In this document: piece after piece, positions 31,607-42,660 of the stretch | Layout of the letters: every line of letters begins with the position of its first letter | Numbering within the stretch: position 1 is the first letter of the stretch | Assembly (NCBI RefSeq): GCF_002994745.2 | Contig: NC_037091.1 | Location: 36,148,612-36,212,611, forward strand | Direction of reading: 5' to 3' | DNA from: Rosa chinensis | Lineage: Eukaryota; Streptophyta; Magnoliopsida; Rosales; Rosaceae | Length of the DNA stretch: 64,000 nt | Position numbers and translations under genes: made by a program | The notes under the pieces: model-generated | Seen by the model: only the letters and a program-made list of their open reading frames with translations | Told to the model about the DNA's origin: nothing | The model's database searches: none

Positions 31607-33214
31607 TCAAGTTGGTGCATAGATGTCGATCATGCCCAACTTGCCAATTGAGTTGTCAAACACATTTCTTGACACTCCTTTCATAAGAATATCTGCTAAT
31701 TGATCTTCTGTATGCACGAAGGGAAAATGGATAATCTTTCTGTCCAGGTTTTCCTTAATGAAGTGTTGATCTACCTCTATATGCTTAGTCTGATCATGCT
31801 GAACAGGATTATGAGCAATCTCAATAGTAGATGTGCTATCACAATGCAAGTCCATATTTTTTTGAGTTTAAAACCAAAATCTTTCAACACATTACGAATC
31901 CACAACTTCTCACAAACTCCATGTGCCATACCTCGAAACTCAGCTTCAGCACTTGATCTAGCAACAACCTTCTGTTTCTTGCTGTGCCAAGTCACCAGGT
32001 TTCCTCTAACAAATGTAAAATACCCAGATGTGGATCGCCTATCCGTCTTATCACCAGCCCAGTCTGCATCCGTGAACCCCACAACTTCTAATTCACCCCC
32101 CTTTTTTTCCAAAAAAAAATCCTCTTCCAGGTGTCATCTTAAGATATCTCAAAATACGATACACTGCATCCATATGCTCTTCACTGGGACAATGCATAAA
32201 TTGATTAACCATACTCACAGCATAAGCAATATCAGGCCTAGTATGAGAAAGATAAATAAGCCTCCCTACTAGACGTTGGTACCTTCCTTTATCAGTTGGA
32301 ACTTGATCTGTACAAATGGCAAGGTTATGGTTCATCTCGATCGGTGTCTTAATGGGACTACAATCAAGCATCCCGGTCTTAGCTAACAAATCAAGTACAT
32401 ACTTACGTTGGGACAAAGAAATTCCCTTCTTAGACCTTGCAACTTCAATTCCAAGAAAGTACTTCAATTGCCCCAGATCCTTCGTCTCAAACTCCTTAGA
32501 CAGATACTTCTGTAGAGCCTCCCTCTCTTTCAGATCATCCCTTGTGACAATCATATCATCAATATATACTATCAGAGCAGTAATCTTACCCTGACTACGC
32601 TTGATGAACAAAGTGTGATCCGAGTTGCTTTGTTTATATCTAAACATCCTCATGCACTTGGAGAATCTTCTAAACCAAGCTCTCGGAGATTGCTTCAAAC
32701 CATACAGAGACTTCTTCAACTCACACACCTTGCCAGTATTGTAAGGCAAGTTTTTAACTCTTGGCGGCATGGCCATATACACTTCTTCCTCCAAGTTCCC
32801 ATTGAGGAAAGCATTCTTCATGTCAAATTGATGTAGAGGCTAATCTTTAGTTGCAGCAAGTGAAATAAGGATTCGAACAGTATTAATCTTTGCTACAGGG
32901 GCAAATGTCTCTTCATAATCAATTCCATAGCGCTGAGTGTAACTTTTGGCAACTAATCTGGCTTCGTACCTGTCAATGCTCCCATCAGCTTTAGGTTTTA
33001 CCGTAAACACCCATCGGCATCCAACAATCATCTTTCCAGCAGGCATAGTCACAATATCCCAAGTCGAGTTTTTCTGCAAAGCCTCTAGTTCTTCATTCAT
33101 CACTTGAGTCCACTTAGGATCCGCCAAAGCATCATGTACACTGCTAGGAATAGATACAGTGGATAATTGATCAACAACAAGTGCATGTGACCCAGAAAAC
33201 CTATGGTTAGACAT
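31607..33214 (-). pseudogene. Copia 2 RT and RNase H (broken)
   Basis: The frame carries [20 protein letters not shown] at its start. An in-frame stop at 32840-32842 follows, then MKNAFLNGNLEEEVYM, LIVYIDDMIV at the RT active site and YRILRYLKMTPGRG. Frame shifts at a T/A run near 32105 lead into RNase H (GFTDADWAGDKTDRRSTSGY, SSAEAEFRG). Another shift near 31858 leads to the final HIEVDQHFIKENL part. Length and domain order match an ordinary copia RT-RNase H; the breaks make it inactive. Confidence 0.85.
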
Positions 33215-33219
33215 GTAAT

Positions 33220-34865
33220 TAGCTATAGGATACTTAGATTTGGTTTTGATGTCTGGTTCATATTGTTTTTAAGGAATACCCTTGGTAGTCCTCTATGATT
33301 TCCTAGACTCAATATTACCTATCCCAGATGACTCGTTTGGAATTGAAGGTACCTGAGAAGGAACATTTGCAGCGGATTCTTCAGTTGACAATGTAGAGAG
33401 GGGGAAGAACTCTGATAAATGAGGAGTCTGAATTATTTTTTTGTTGTTGTTGGGTATATCACGACTCGGCTGACCAATAAGTAATTCATCCATTTGTGAT
33501 GTTCCATATATTCCAGGATGCATTGATGTATCACTATCACCCTCAAGCCATGTGGGGTCTTTGTTTGACAAGTCAAGACTACTTTGGCATGCTGCATCTT
33601 TCTTCTTTGATCAATCATAACGTGGGCTGGCAATATCAACACTAGGATCATAAAGTGGGATGGTAGCATTAACATTATTTAGCTTGTCAAGCTTGTCAGG
33701 TTGTCGGCAAGGGCCAAAAAGCTGTCCATTTGAGGGCCCCACAGGTCCACCGACATGTCCATCTCTCACCAGTCCACCATCTCCCTCTGAGGACCCCAAC
33801 TGATGTTTGAGAATTCCTAACTTTAAACCGCGACTCCAAAGATGCTAACTCTTCAAATTCTTCAAATGCAAATAAATCCTGAGGATTTCCTTCACAATCT
33901 CTCTCCCCCTGAAGGGAAGACTCTAAAACTCCCCCTAAATAATAAGGCTACGACTCGCGAAACGCCACATCAAGAGAGACGTACATAGTGCCAGTAAGAG
34001 GATCATAACATCGATAACCCTTTTGGAATTCCGCATAACCAACAAATATACACTTACGGGCACGGGGATCAAGCTTGTTATGTTGAGGCTTCGGAATGTG
34101 AACATAAGCTACGCACCCAAACACACGAGGCTCAAGATTTGGTAGCAACGAAGTTGACAGAAGTTTCTGAAATTTCTACTGAGGATTTTGAAATTCAATT
34201 ACCCGAGAAGGAGTTCGATCAATGAGGTAAGCGGTAGACTTCACGGCTTCTCCCTAATATTCACGAGGTACATTCATGCTAAACAAAGAGGCACGGACAA
34301 CTTCAAGTAACTGTCGATTTTTCCTTTCTGCCAATCCATTCTGTTGAGGAGTATATGAGTTTGAAGTTTGATGTCAAATTCCATGTGATTGCATAAACTC
34401 CTGCATAAGACCATTAACATATTCACCACCATTGTTAGATTGGAAAACTCGAATAGACTGTCATTACTGTGTGGACACCATTTTATGAAAATCTTGGAAC
34501 ATAGAACACACATCACTCTTGTTCTTTAATAGAGAGACCCAAGTCATACGGGTACAATCATCAATAAAAGTCACATAATACTGAGCTCCAGAAAGAGAAG
34601 GGATCTTGGCAGGACCCCAGACATCAGAATAAATCTTCAGAAATGGAATAGGACTTTTATTAAGACTAGGTGAATATGAAATTCTATGACTTTTAGCCAA
34701 TTCACATACATCACAACAAAATTCTGAATCACTGACAACCAAAAACAAATGAGGTTGTAGTTTCTTAAGATAACTAAAAGATAGATGACCCAAATGACAA
34801 TGCCACATCCACACTGTTTCCTTAGCATTCTCTATTATATTGACCTGATTCACTTGTCCTAACAA
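33220..34865 (-). pseudogene. Copia 2 integrase and spacer (broken)
   Basis: The pre-integrase zinc region WHCHLGHLSFSYLKKL and CDVCELAKSHR are followed by the core (IYSDVWGPA, VTFIDDCTRMTWVSLL). The frame then breaks near 34464. Core sequence continues in another frame to the conserved ARKCIFVGYAEFQKGYRCYD segment (33948-34148). The stretch 33290-33800 is the low-complexity spacer before RT. Confidence 0.75.
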
Positions 34866-36217
34866 CTGTTGTCTCCATTCTCTGTCAAATCCAAGTAGTA
34901 GAGTTTCCCCCTTCTAACACCATAACCAAGAATCCGCCGAGTCATAATGTCCTGAAACACACAGAAAGAGGGATAAAAGGTCAAAATACATGCTAGTGCT
35001 AGAATAATTTGGCCAACAGATAAGAGATTATGTGCCAAAGAAGGAACAACCAACACAGTATCAAGGGTTAATGTATTAGATAAGACAACAGAACCTTCTC
35101 CCGTAACCGAAGTTGGAGTACCATCAGCAGTAGAAACAATATTTTGAGAGGAGGGTTTCAGCTTTTCTAAGAGACTAGGATCATTGGTCATATGGTCAGA
35201 TGTACCTGTATCAATTATCCAAGAACTATTCATAGAAATCTTATCCTTCATACCTGACTGGGCTACATTAGCGGAGGCATTGGATGGTTGTGTTTCCTCT
35301 GTAGTAGCCACGATAGCTTTGCCAAGGTTCTTTCGCGGTTTCTTATTGAAATCCCACCAATCAGGGTAGCTAATCACTTCATAGCATTGTTGCTTGCTAT
35401 GACTCAAATCTCCACAGACCGGACACTTTGTATTTGCATATGGATTTGTTTTGCCTGGAGGGCGATGTTGTGGAGGAGTTGAAAAGCCTGAGGAGGGACC
35501 ATATTTGCTTTGGACGGCCATGGCAGAGGATTCAGAGGCATGTCCCATTGCCTGTCTCTCAGAATGCACTTTTCGAACATACGCATAGCTTTGCTCCAAG
35601 TCAAATTTCGGGTCTTTGCGTAGGATCTCACCACGGACTCAATCATACTCTGAATCAAGTCCACTCAAAAACATATGAACTCACATTCGTGCCATGGCAT
35701 TGGTCTCTTGAACTGTGTTATTTTGAGAAGCCATACGCTGATCAATTTCCTGAAACATTCCCACCAATTCATTATAGTAGGTAGGAAGAGTCCGGCCATT
35801 CTGTTTTGCTCCAAACCACTTCTTGTTTAATTCAAAAATCTTGGTTTCATCAGAATCATCATAAAAAGTCTTCCCAACTGCTTCCCAAACATCTTTGGCA
35901 GTTGGGAGTCGGATATACCGATTCATGAGTGATGGCTCCATGGAATCAATCAGCCAACTCTTCACTTTTTCATTCTCTATGGTCCAAACTTCAAATTCAG
36001 CAGAGTCTAAATTTGGTGCAGCTCTGGCTCCAGTGAGGTAGCCGACTTTTCCTAGTGATCCAATCCTCATCTTCATAAGAGGTGCCCATATGGTGTAGTT
36101 AGATTCATTCAAAGCAACGCCGGTTGGAAACGCTGAGTTATCTTGAGTGGTGGTATGGTAATGATTGATGATTGGTGGCATGTTGTGGAGTGCAAGAGTA
36201 GCAGCGTTGTCCTCCAT
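34859..36217 (-). pseudogene. Copia 2 gag and protease (broken)
   Basis: Gag starts at 36217 (MEDNAATLALHNMPPIINHY) with a UBN2-type core containing YTIWAPLMKMRIGSLGKVGY and YYNELVGMFQEIDQRM. It hits a stop at 35681-35683 and another near 35640. The same frame resumes at 35599, with a zinc knuckle CPVCGDLSHSKQQC and the protease site SSWIIDTGTSDHMT. It ends at 34859, where integrase continues in another frame. Confidence 0.8.
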
Positions 36218-36524
36218 TTAGCATAAGTAAAAAAATCTCACTTGACAAACAAAGGAGCTGCAGAAGTGCCGCAGTGCTTGTCGGCTTGAGCGCGCGGATT
36301 GACCCTTGAGCTTGTCGGCTGCAACAGGGCTTGTCCCCCATGTTATGCTGCTATGCTACGGATTCCAGTGCTGGCAGCAAATTGAGAACAATGCAGGGCG
36401 ACAACTTGCAATGTGAGTAGATTGAGAACAAATTAAAAAGAATAAATTTGTTTTGGGTGGTTTGTGAAGTTCTTCAAGATTCGGTTTTCAGGTTTTAGAG
36501 GAATATGGTGCAGGGATTGAACCT
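36218..36524. other. Leader of copia element 2
   Basis: Untranslated region between the primer site and the gag start; no feature apart from moderate GC content. Confidence 0.5.
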
Positions 36525-36536
36525 GCTCTGATACCA
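36525..36536 (-). promoter_or_regulatory. Primer binding site of copia element 2
   Basis: On the minus strand exactly TGGTATCAGAGC, complementary to the 3' end of plant initiator tRNA-Met, adjoining the 5' LTR. Confidence 0.85.
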
Positions 36537-36707
36537 AGTAGAAAGCAAGGATTCGATATGTTTGGAATATTTTTTAATATTATTCATCTCCAAATAGGAG
36601 GTTTATAAAGAGGTACAAGAATAATCCAAATAGGAAAGCATCTCCTACAATTATACAGAATACCTAATCTATACAAACAAGGAAAGTAAATATTTACAAA
36701 ATATTCT
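36537..36707 (-). repeat. 5' LTR of copia element 2
   Basis: Direct repeat of 31427-31597. In element orientation it begins AGAATATTTTGTAAATATTT and ends GCTTTCTACT before the primer site. Confidence 0.8.
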
Positions 36708-38015
36708 TCAAGATCCATTGATGGCTGTTGGGATAACTAAAGTTGGATAGTAAGGGCAATTTCATAAAATAAATCATTTGGTGGATAAGTTTAGCTTCAG
36801 TCATTTCCAACAATTTTTATTCTCAATTGTTATTACCAATCGCCAACTAGCTTAATACTAGGAATGAGAACCTGCGCGATGCCGCGGGGTAGAATTTCTA
36901 CTTTATGCTTGTTAAATTTTGTATGTTTTGAAGTGTTTGATTAGCATAGATAACTAAGATGTGTTTAAATGAAACGAAAAATTCTCAGAATTCGAAAGCC
37001 AAAACATGCAGATAGTAGTGTTGCATATAAGTCACATGAAAAGGATTAACACACAGAAAGCAATGAAACAACTAAGATATTGATTCAATAAATCTGTTAA
37101 GGTGGAATATTACTCCTATACATATATGCAGGCCCTAGGCTAAAGAAAAACTGATACAAAGAGTCAAAAGCATAAGGCACATGAAGTTCAGAATCCTATT
37201 TGTCTATCCCTTTTGATTGGGAATCAATTACCTTTTTCTGAGGTTTTTCTGCCCCCTATTTTTCACTACATTACTATACCTTTTAGTACTAAATACCAGG
37301 TAGTTAGATTTTCTGGAACTCCAGCAACTTCTAGAAAGTTGGAATCTAGTTAATGGTCATTTATGTTCAATATGAGACACTGTACACTTACAACCTGCAT
37401 CTCAATGTTGAAGTAACTAAATATTTACATGAAAGCATTCCTTGTATAGTCTTCTTAGACACAATTGTTTGTCACCTAGTCCTAGCCTTGATATACAGTA
37501 TTCAAATTTTGCATTCTGTATCCAAATCAAATCAAACAACCAAGCTATTTGTTCATTCACACCACTCATTGGAGAAGAGAAAGTAAGAGATATACTCTTA
37601 TGGATTCCATTTCTGCATATCGGATCTTCAAAACTGATGATGCATGAATTTCATTGGTGTCACACAACTGCTTCATCAGCCCCAAAAGTATATAATTGCC
37701 TATTCAATAAAATTGAGAAACCACAATTAATCATCAAACATGTCGATCAAATCACAGGAAAAATTTTTGTAAATGAAAACTGTATTTGCCTATTTGGTCA
37801 AACGTTTTTATGATTGTTGTTTGAAGTAATAAAACTTCAACTAGAAAGACAACAGCCACACAGAGAATTTTCGTTGTTTGTATTAATTAACGCTCATGAA
37901 TTCCCCTAACATCAGTCTGCTCAATGTAAGTACTCTAATATCAACATGACCCTAATCTATTGCATTATTTGCAATAGTAATTAGACCAGACTAACTCGTC
38001 TTTGAGCCAGTTGCC

Positions 38016-38030
38016 GGGGGGGGGGGGGGG
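38016..38030. repeat. G homopolymer, 15 bases
   Basis: Uninterrupted run of 15 G. Similar long G or C runs occur at 39119-39139, 43519-43533 and 43840-43864. Confidence 0.9.
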
Positions 38031-38183
38031 TTGACTATAGAACTGAAGTGTAATTGAGATCCGCCTATAAAACACATTAATCGTTATAAATTACGACGAT
38101 AACAAAATAAAAGTCTAAGATGTTTAAATTAATGAAAACAATCCAATTACAGTTTAGCAACTTGATTCTTATATAAGTATAAC

Positions 38184-38452
38184 CTTCTGAAAGCAGCTCA
38201 AATGTCCCTTTTCACTATCATCAATTGTCATGGCTGAAAATCTCTCCAAGGTTATGCCTGTTGCAAACAGATGACCAAAATTGCTACAGCATTGAAGACA
38301 TAAGGCATACATGCAAGATATAAAAACTAAGGAGGATAAGGAGGAAATTTATAGTTTTCTTTTTACCTCTCAACAGCCTCATATCTGATGCGAATATTTG
38401 AAATTGGAAGTTTCAAATTTCCAATTATTCTGCTGATCAGGGATCCCAACCA
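38184..38452 (-). pseudogene. VPS13-like gene fragment (two exons)
   Basis: The upstream exon (about 38452-38367) reads SLISRIIGNLKLPISNIRIR then YEAVE and ends at GAG/GTAAAA. The next exon (38257-38184) follows CAACAG and reads GITLERFSAMTIDDSEKGHL, ending at AAG/GTTATA. This is the pattern of the N-terminal chorein region of VPS13 lipid-transfer proteins (GNL...I.N..IRYE, then G..L....A.T.D). VPS13 proteins are very large, so only a small piece was captured. No intact product is possible. Confidence 0.55.
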
Positions 38453-39079
38453 TGATTAATTCTTCAAGGAAGCAGAAAGTATAAATAGCTAAAACCATTA
38501 TACATACAGAACATAGGACCTCCACCAGAACCAATCTACAAAATTCACAAAATAATTTACACATCTCCTTCATCAAGAAAATGCAGGTACGTATTATGTA
38601 TAATGAAAGTAACCGGTAACTTTGATATAACCAAATTGCATTGCCAAAAGCGTTAAGGTACATAAAATATGCAGTTGACTAAAAGTTCAGTTTTGTTTTC
38701 TCTTATGGCTATAATTCAATCAGGAAATTAGAATGCTTGCTTAACCATAACTTTGCTGCAGTTTATAGTTAGGCATTTATGATTCTCTGCCTACAGAATC
38801 ATACAAATTTAAGCTTTATATTAATCCAGAGAATTGTGGATTAAAGTTATGTTTAGGCAAATTTCATTACAGAGAAATATGTACCTGCAATTTGGCTATA
38901 CCAAACAAAATGATACTAAACTCCATTGAGCAAATACTATAATTGATAACCTCATTTGCAAAATTTGCCGCCACAAATAGATATTGTTGATTAAAAAATT
39001 TCTGCTCACTTAACATTCACTAAGAGCATAAAATATGGCAAACTATTTAAGAACAAAAAAGGAACTCTAAATTGCTTAC

Positions 39080-39200
39080 CCTCAAGACCCAACTCAATCA
39101 ATTTATTGATAACCCCCACCCCCCCCCCCCCCCCCCCCCAGCTGCAACATCTCACCAGCTCAGTCAAGTCTCTTTCGATGAAATGTGCACGGCGTCCTTC
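39080..39200 (-). pseudogene. Squalene monooxygenase-like exon fragment
   Basis: The exon has an acceptor TTGTTACAG at its start and a GGTAAGC donor at its end. It encodes GRRAHFIERDLTE and, after a 21-base G run on this strand, INKLIELGLE. Plant squalene epoxidases have a very similar FAD-binding segment (ERDL followed by LKLIELGLE). The homopolymer replaces the middle of the exon and destroys the reading. The intact enzyme makes 2,3-oxidosqualene for sterols and triterpenes. Confidence 0.55.
39119..39139. repeat. C homopolymer, 21 bases
   Basis: Uninterrupted C run inside the squalene monooxygenase-like exon. Confidence 0.9.
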
Positions 39201-40322
39201 CTGTAACAATAAGCAAAACGTATGGTTAAGTCAAAACCCACATATTAAAAATCAAGAGAAATCTGAAACCTAAACTTGCCACTTTAGACAATGTCTATGT
39301 AATCACATACTCTACTCCTTAAGCCTTCTCAAATACCACTTACAATCAGGTACTAATCTTAGCAAAAGCTAAACTACTCTAGTTGTGTCTAACTACTGAC
39401 TGCAAGCATGAAACTTCGAGTACATTTTGAACTACACTACTCAAATTATTATCCAAAAAATCAAAAGAGAAAAAAGATGTAACTTTCAACCAGAATAGAA
39501 AAAAAAAACAGTAGGAGTTAGAATAAGCACACAACAACACTGATGATTATATATACAGTACATTACCATAATTGGAATTCATCTAAGAAAAAAAAGTTAG
39601 AGAAATACATGCAGGCTTCAGTTAGCATAGAGAAACCATTAGTACAGTTTATAAAAAGACATCTAATGAATGAAAAGCTATTTGTGTGATACGTCAATTG
39701 CAGTTAGAATTCTTTATGTAGAGTTCTCATACATTAAGCAATTTCATGTATGATGAATACTATATATTGTATGTTTTCTTGCAATAGAGTCCCTGAGTTT
39801 TTTTGGTAAAACTATAATATTAAATGTTGCACAGTACCCGACCAAGATATGTTTTGCTTTATGACTCTTCCCCGCAAAATTCATACTATTCATCTGTAAT
39901 AAAAAGATTCATCTGTATATATCTAAAAAGTTTTGAAGAAAAGAACTCAGTAAATGAATTCAAGTTGTAAGCTTCGGTTACCTACATGTCAATATGCACA
40001 TTCCAGTAATAAAATAGAAATAGAAGAAACAGCAAGGAGAGCAAATGGTACTGAATGGCATTCTAAACACTAATTTTAATTCATACTTTTATATTAGGAG
40101 GGTATGGAACTAAATCTATTGAAGTTTAAATGGTTTTTACCCTTTTTTAGCTTATTTAATCTATATTCTCGCTCTTTTGTGCTCACGACTCTCATAAAAG
40201 ATAACTTTGAGTCCTCCCCTGATTCTCTATTCTTTGATTAGATTTTAAGCTTACAGAGACTTAAAGTTCTGGAGACCAAAATATTTGCTGAGAATAAGTA
40301 AAAGAGTCATTCTGAAACACAC

Positions 40323-40812
40323 TTGCATCAACATCTTCTTCCATGTTTGCACATCAGTATCCATATTAAATAGTTCAGTGTCTCTAAGTCTGCCAAGTCC
40401 TAATAAAGGACAAAAGCATTATAAGTTTCTCATAAGAAAGGTTGTAAAATACTCACAAGAATATCAGCTTCATTGTTAGATAGCTAATCACAGTCAGCAA
40501 GAAACTATCAGCCAGAGTTGCCTGCAATTACACCGGAAAAATGTCACAAAAATAGTATGGATTACTATAACCCTTGTCAATTTTGGTGCAACTCAGAAAC
40601 AAATAAATATATGCATCAATGTACATAAATATACTAACCATTGTTTCAGGCTGACGAACCGTCCAGCGAGTTGTGCCTACAAATTGAAATGTTGAGTAAG
40701 AAAACTCGATCAAAATTATACCCTAATTATTGAGAAGAATTCATTACTTAAACTTAAATGTCTTACCTTCTTCTAGAGCACTGAATATATGGCTCTCGTA
40801 CATAAGTTGGTT
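40323..40812 (-). pseudogene. Fragment of an unidentified multi-exon gene
   Basis: Consecutive minus-strand blocks with good splice sites are 40812-40767 (NQLMYESHIFSALEE), 40676-40639 (TTRWTVRQPETM) and 40521-40457 (ATLADSFLLTVISYLTMKLI). A further block runs from 40399 to about 40323 (TELFNMDTDVQTWKKMLMQ). The first three keep one reading frame across the introns, so they derive from one gene. I do not recognise it. Confidence 0.45.
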
Positions 40813-41834
40813 CTGTATGTGATCAAACAAAAAATCATAATCCTATCTTAAAACTGACAAAACAAAACTTTCCATCTGACAAAATAAACAAAACAAAACG
40901 TAATGCTATCTTAAACCCATCCATCCATCCATCCATATAGTGTTTCAAGAGAAATTAGTATTTTGGAAATAAAAACCAAATTCAAGATTTCACATGTTCT
41001 TTCTTTTTCTTCCCAATCACTAATACAAATGGAGGAAAAAAAAACCCAGAAACTACATCCAATCTAACATGGAAATTCATAAACACGCACTCCCAAGTCT
41101 CTGAATTACCCAGACCCAGGAAATCATCAATCATATGGAAAAAAAAAAAAAGACTCACAAAACGTAGTAAGGATTCAAGAAAACTAACATAATCTAACTA
41201 TACCGAAGTCTCTATGCACACAAAACGTAGCAAGGAAATTCATTACCTGATTGTTGTGACGTCTGATGAACCTGAAAATTAAGAGAGCAGTGGGAGATGG
41301 AGATCGGTCAGGAGGATCAATTGGTATTGGTTTATGGAGTTTTGTAGCTTCGTCAAACCAATCTATTTACCAACTGGGTAAGCACAAATTTAACCCCAAA
41401 TTAAGCTGAGCAGAGAAGCATGTCCAAGTTTCTCTCTTTCTCAGGTTAAATTCGCGAGAGTGAGAAAATATCTAGAGCTGCAGTCGGTGGATTTTTAACC
41501 CAGACTGCATGTGGAAGGGAGGCTAAAATTCTATCTGAGAGGTCAAGGCTGCGAAACAGTTAGATGAATGTCGATAGAGGCTTCCCGAAGATGCTAAAAA
41601 TCTATTAACCTTCTAATCCAGATTCACAGTGGCAGGCCGTAAATCACGAAAAACAGAGGGTGAAACCGTACTTCCGTATGTACAGTGTTTATAGCACTCA
41701 GAGTGGCAGTCGGTAATTGATGGAACACAAAGGGTAAAATTATCCTTTCACACCCTTATGAACAGTTGTCAACAGTATGAACAGTATAACAGTGGATTGG
41801 GCTTTAGTATATTAAATTTCAACATAAAAAGACC

Positions 41835-42050
41835 ATGGGCAAGATCAAGTCCTTCAAGCAAGACTTTTCTTTTCGATGTGTCTTGAAGAATCAAAGTACC
41901 CAGATGGAGTTCCAATTATCAAAGAATTGCTTTTATGCGAAATACCCAGATCGAATTCCAATTATCATTGAAAAATACCCTGATCGAATTGACAGAATCC
42001 ACTACCCAGATCGAAGGTTCGATCAATTCCATATCACAAATCCACTCTAG
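41835..42050 (+). pseudogene. ATG8-like 5' fragment with internal duplications
   Basis: An ATG in good context (ACCATGGGC) starts MGKIKSFKQDFSF, then after a short disturbed part AKYPDRIPIIIEKYPDRIDR. The N-terminal half of plant ATG8 autophagy proteins has this order (FKQ...F, then KYPDR.P.I.EK). The word TACCCAGATCGAATTCCAAT is repeated in imperfect copies near 41898, 41943, 41980 and 42003, so the fragment has duplicated parts. The conserved hydrophobic core and C-terminal Gly are absent. It is a non-functional fragment beside the Helitron-like edge. Confidence 0.5.
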
Positions 42051-42189
42051 TTTTTTGCCTCTTTCTTTCTCCATCAATCTCACTAACGATCTAGTCCCAT
42101 CGATCTCTTTCCTCAATCCATCGATCTCTCTCAAGATACCACATCATTTCTGGCTTTCCAAAGTTGCCAACAAATGGTAATAATTTTTT

Positions 42190-42660
42190 GAAACAGAACA
42201 TCACAAAACTGTTGGAGTAGAGAAAGCTCTTTAAACACTATAAGGTAGCCTTCTTCTCAGCCAACTGGGGGTACTATACCAGCACGTACGGTTCCAAACT
42301 TCTTTAGCGAACTTGCAATAGCCAAACAAGTGCCAAGTCTCATTGTCTTCTTGACAAAGTGGACAAGAGTCATCTTGAATTAGTCCAAATCTTAAAAGTC
42401 TATCCCTAATTTAATCTCCTCTGAGGAGTATAGCCAGCCAAACATTTTCACTTTTGGTTGGGTATTCAGTTTCCAAAGTTTATTAATTAGACTTATTTGA
42501 TTATGTTTTTGAGTATTTGAAACCTAAAGCCAAGTAGCTGACTTGATAGTAAACTTCCCGTTAGAAGAAGGTCCTCAGACATACTCATCCTGCTGTTCTG
42601 TAATTGGAATTGGAATGCCAAGGATCTGATTGACAATAATTAGTTCAAGAGCAATAGAGA
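42190..42660 (-). mobile_element. Second LINE fragment (zf-RVT region)
   Basis: The minus strand contains SCPLCQEDNETWHLFGYCKF and AKEVW at about 42290-42370, the zinc-finger zf-RVT domain of L1-type LINEs. It is preceded by KLNTQPKVKMFGWL-like sequence at about 42430-42470. It has stops and differs from the LINE at 9.7-12.5 kb, so it is a separate copy. Confidence 0.65.

Larger units (their letters stand above)
31427..36707 (-). mobile_element. Ty1/copia retrotransposon 2, short LTRs, defective
   Basis: Direct repeats of about 171 bp (31427-31597 and 36537-36707) flank a minus-strand copia coding region with gag, protease, integrase, RT and RNase H. A perfect initiator tRNA-Met primer site lies beside the right LTR. 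LTR ends are not the usual TG/CA and no target duplication could be found, so the exact borders may be off by a few bases. The left LTR begins two bases after the inverted terminus at 31425. In-frame stops and frameshifts are present in every gene. Confidence 0.85.
36858..41816 (-). mobile_element. Helitron-like element carrying gene fragments
   Basis: On the minus strand the segment ends with a GC-rich imperfect hairpin (CCCCGCGGCATCGCGCAGG) followed by CATTCCTAG and T, the classic Helitron 3' end with CTAG. The 5' end is less sure. Sequence near 41800 (minus strand AATATACTAAAGCCCAATCC) resembles Helitron starts, but the terminal TC is not clear. Inside are exon fragments with splice sites, all on the minus strand, from at least three genes. 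No Rep/helicase is recognised, so it would be non-autonomous. Confidence 0.55.

Noticed and set aside
31700..32272. 190-codon plus-strand ORF
   Set aside because: It is the antisense shadow of the copia 2 RNase H region; no plant-gene features.
41835..42180. Intact small autophagy gene
   Set aside because: Only the N-terminal words of ATG8 are present; the core fold and C-terminal Gly are missing.
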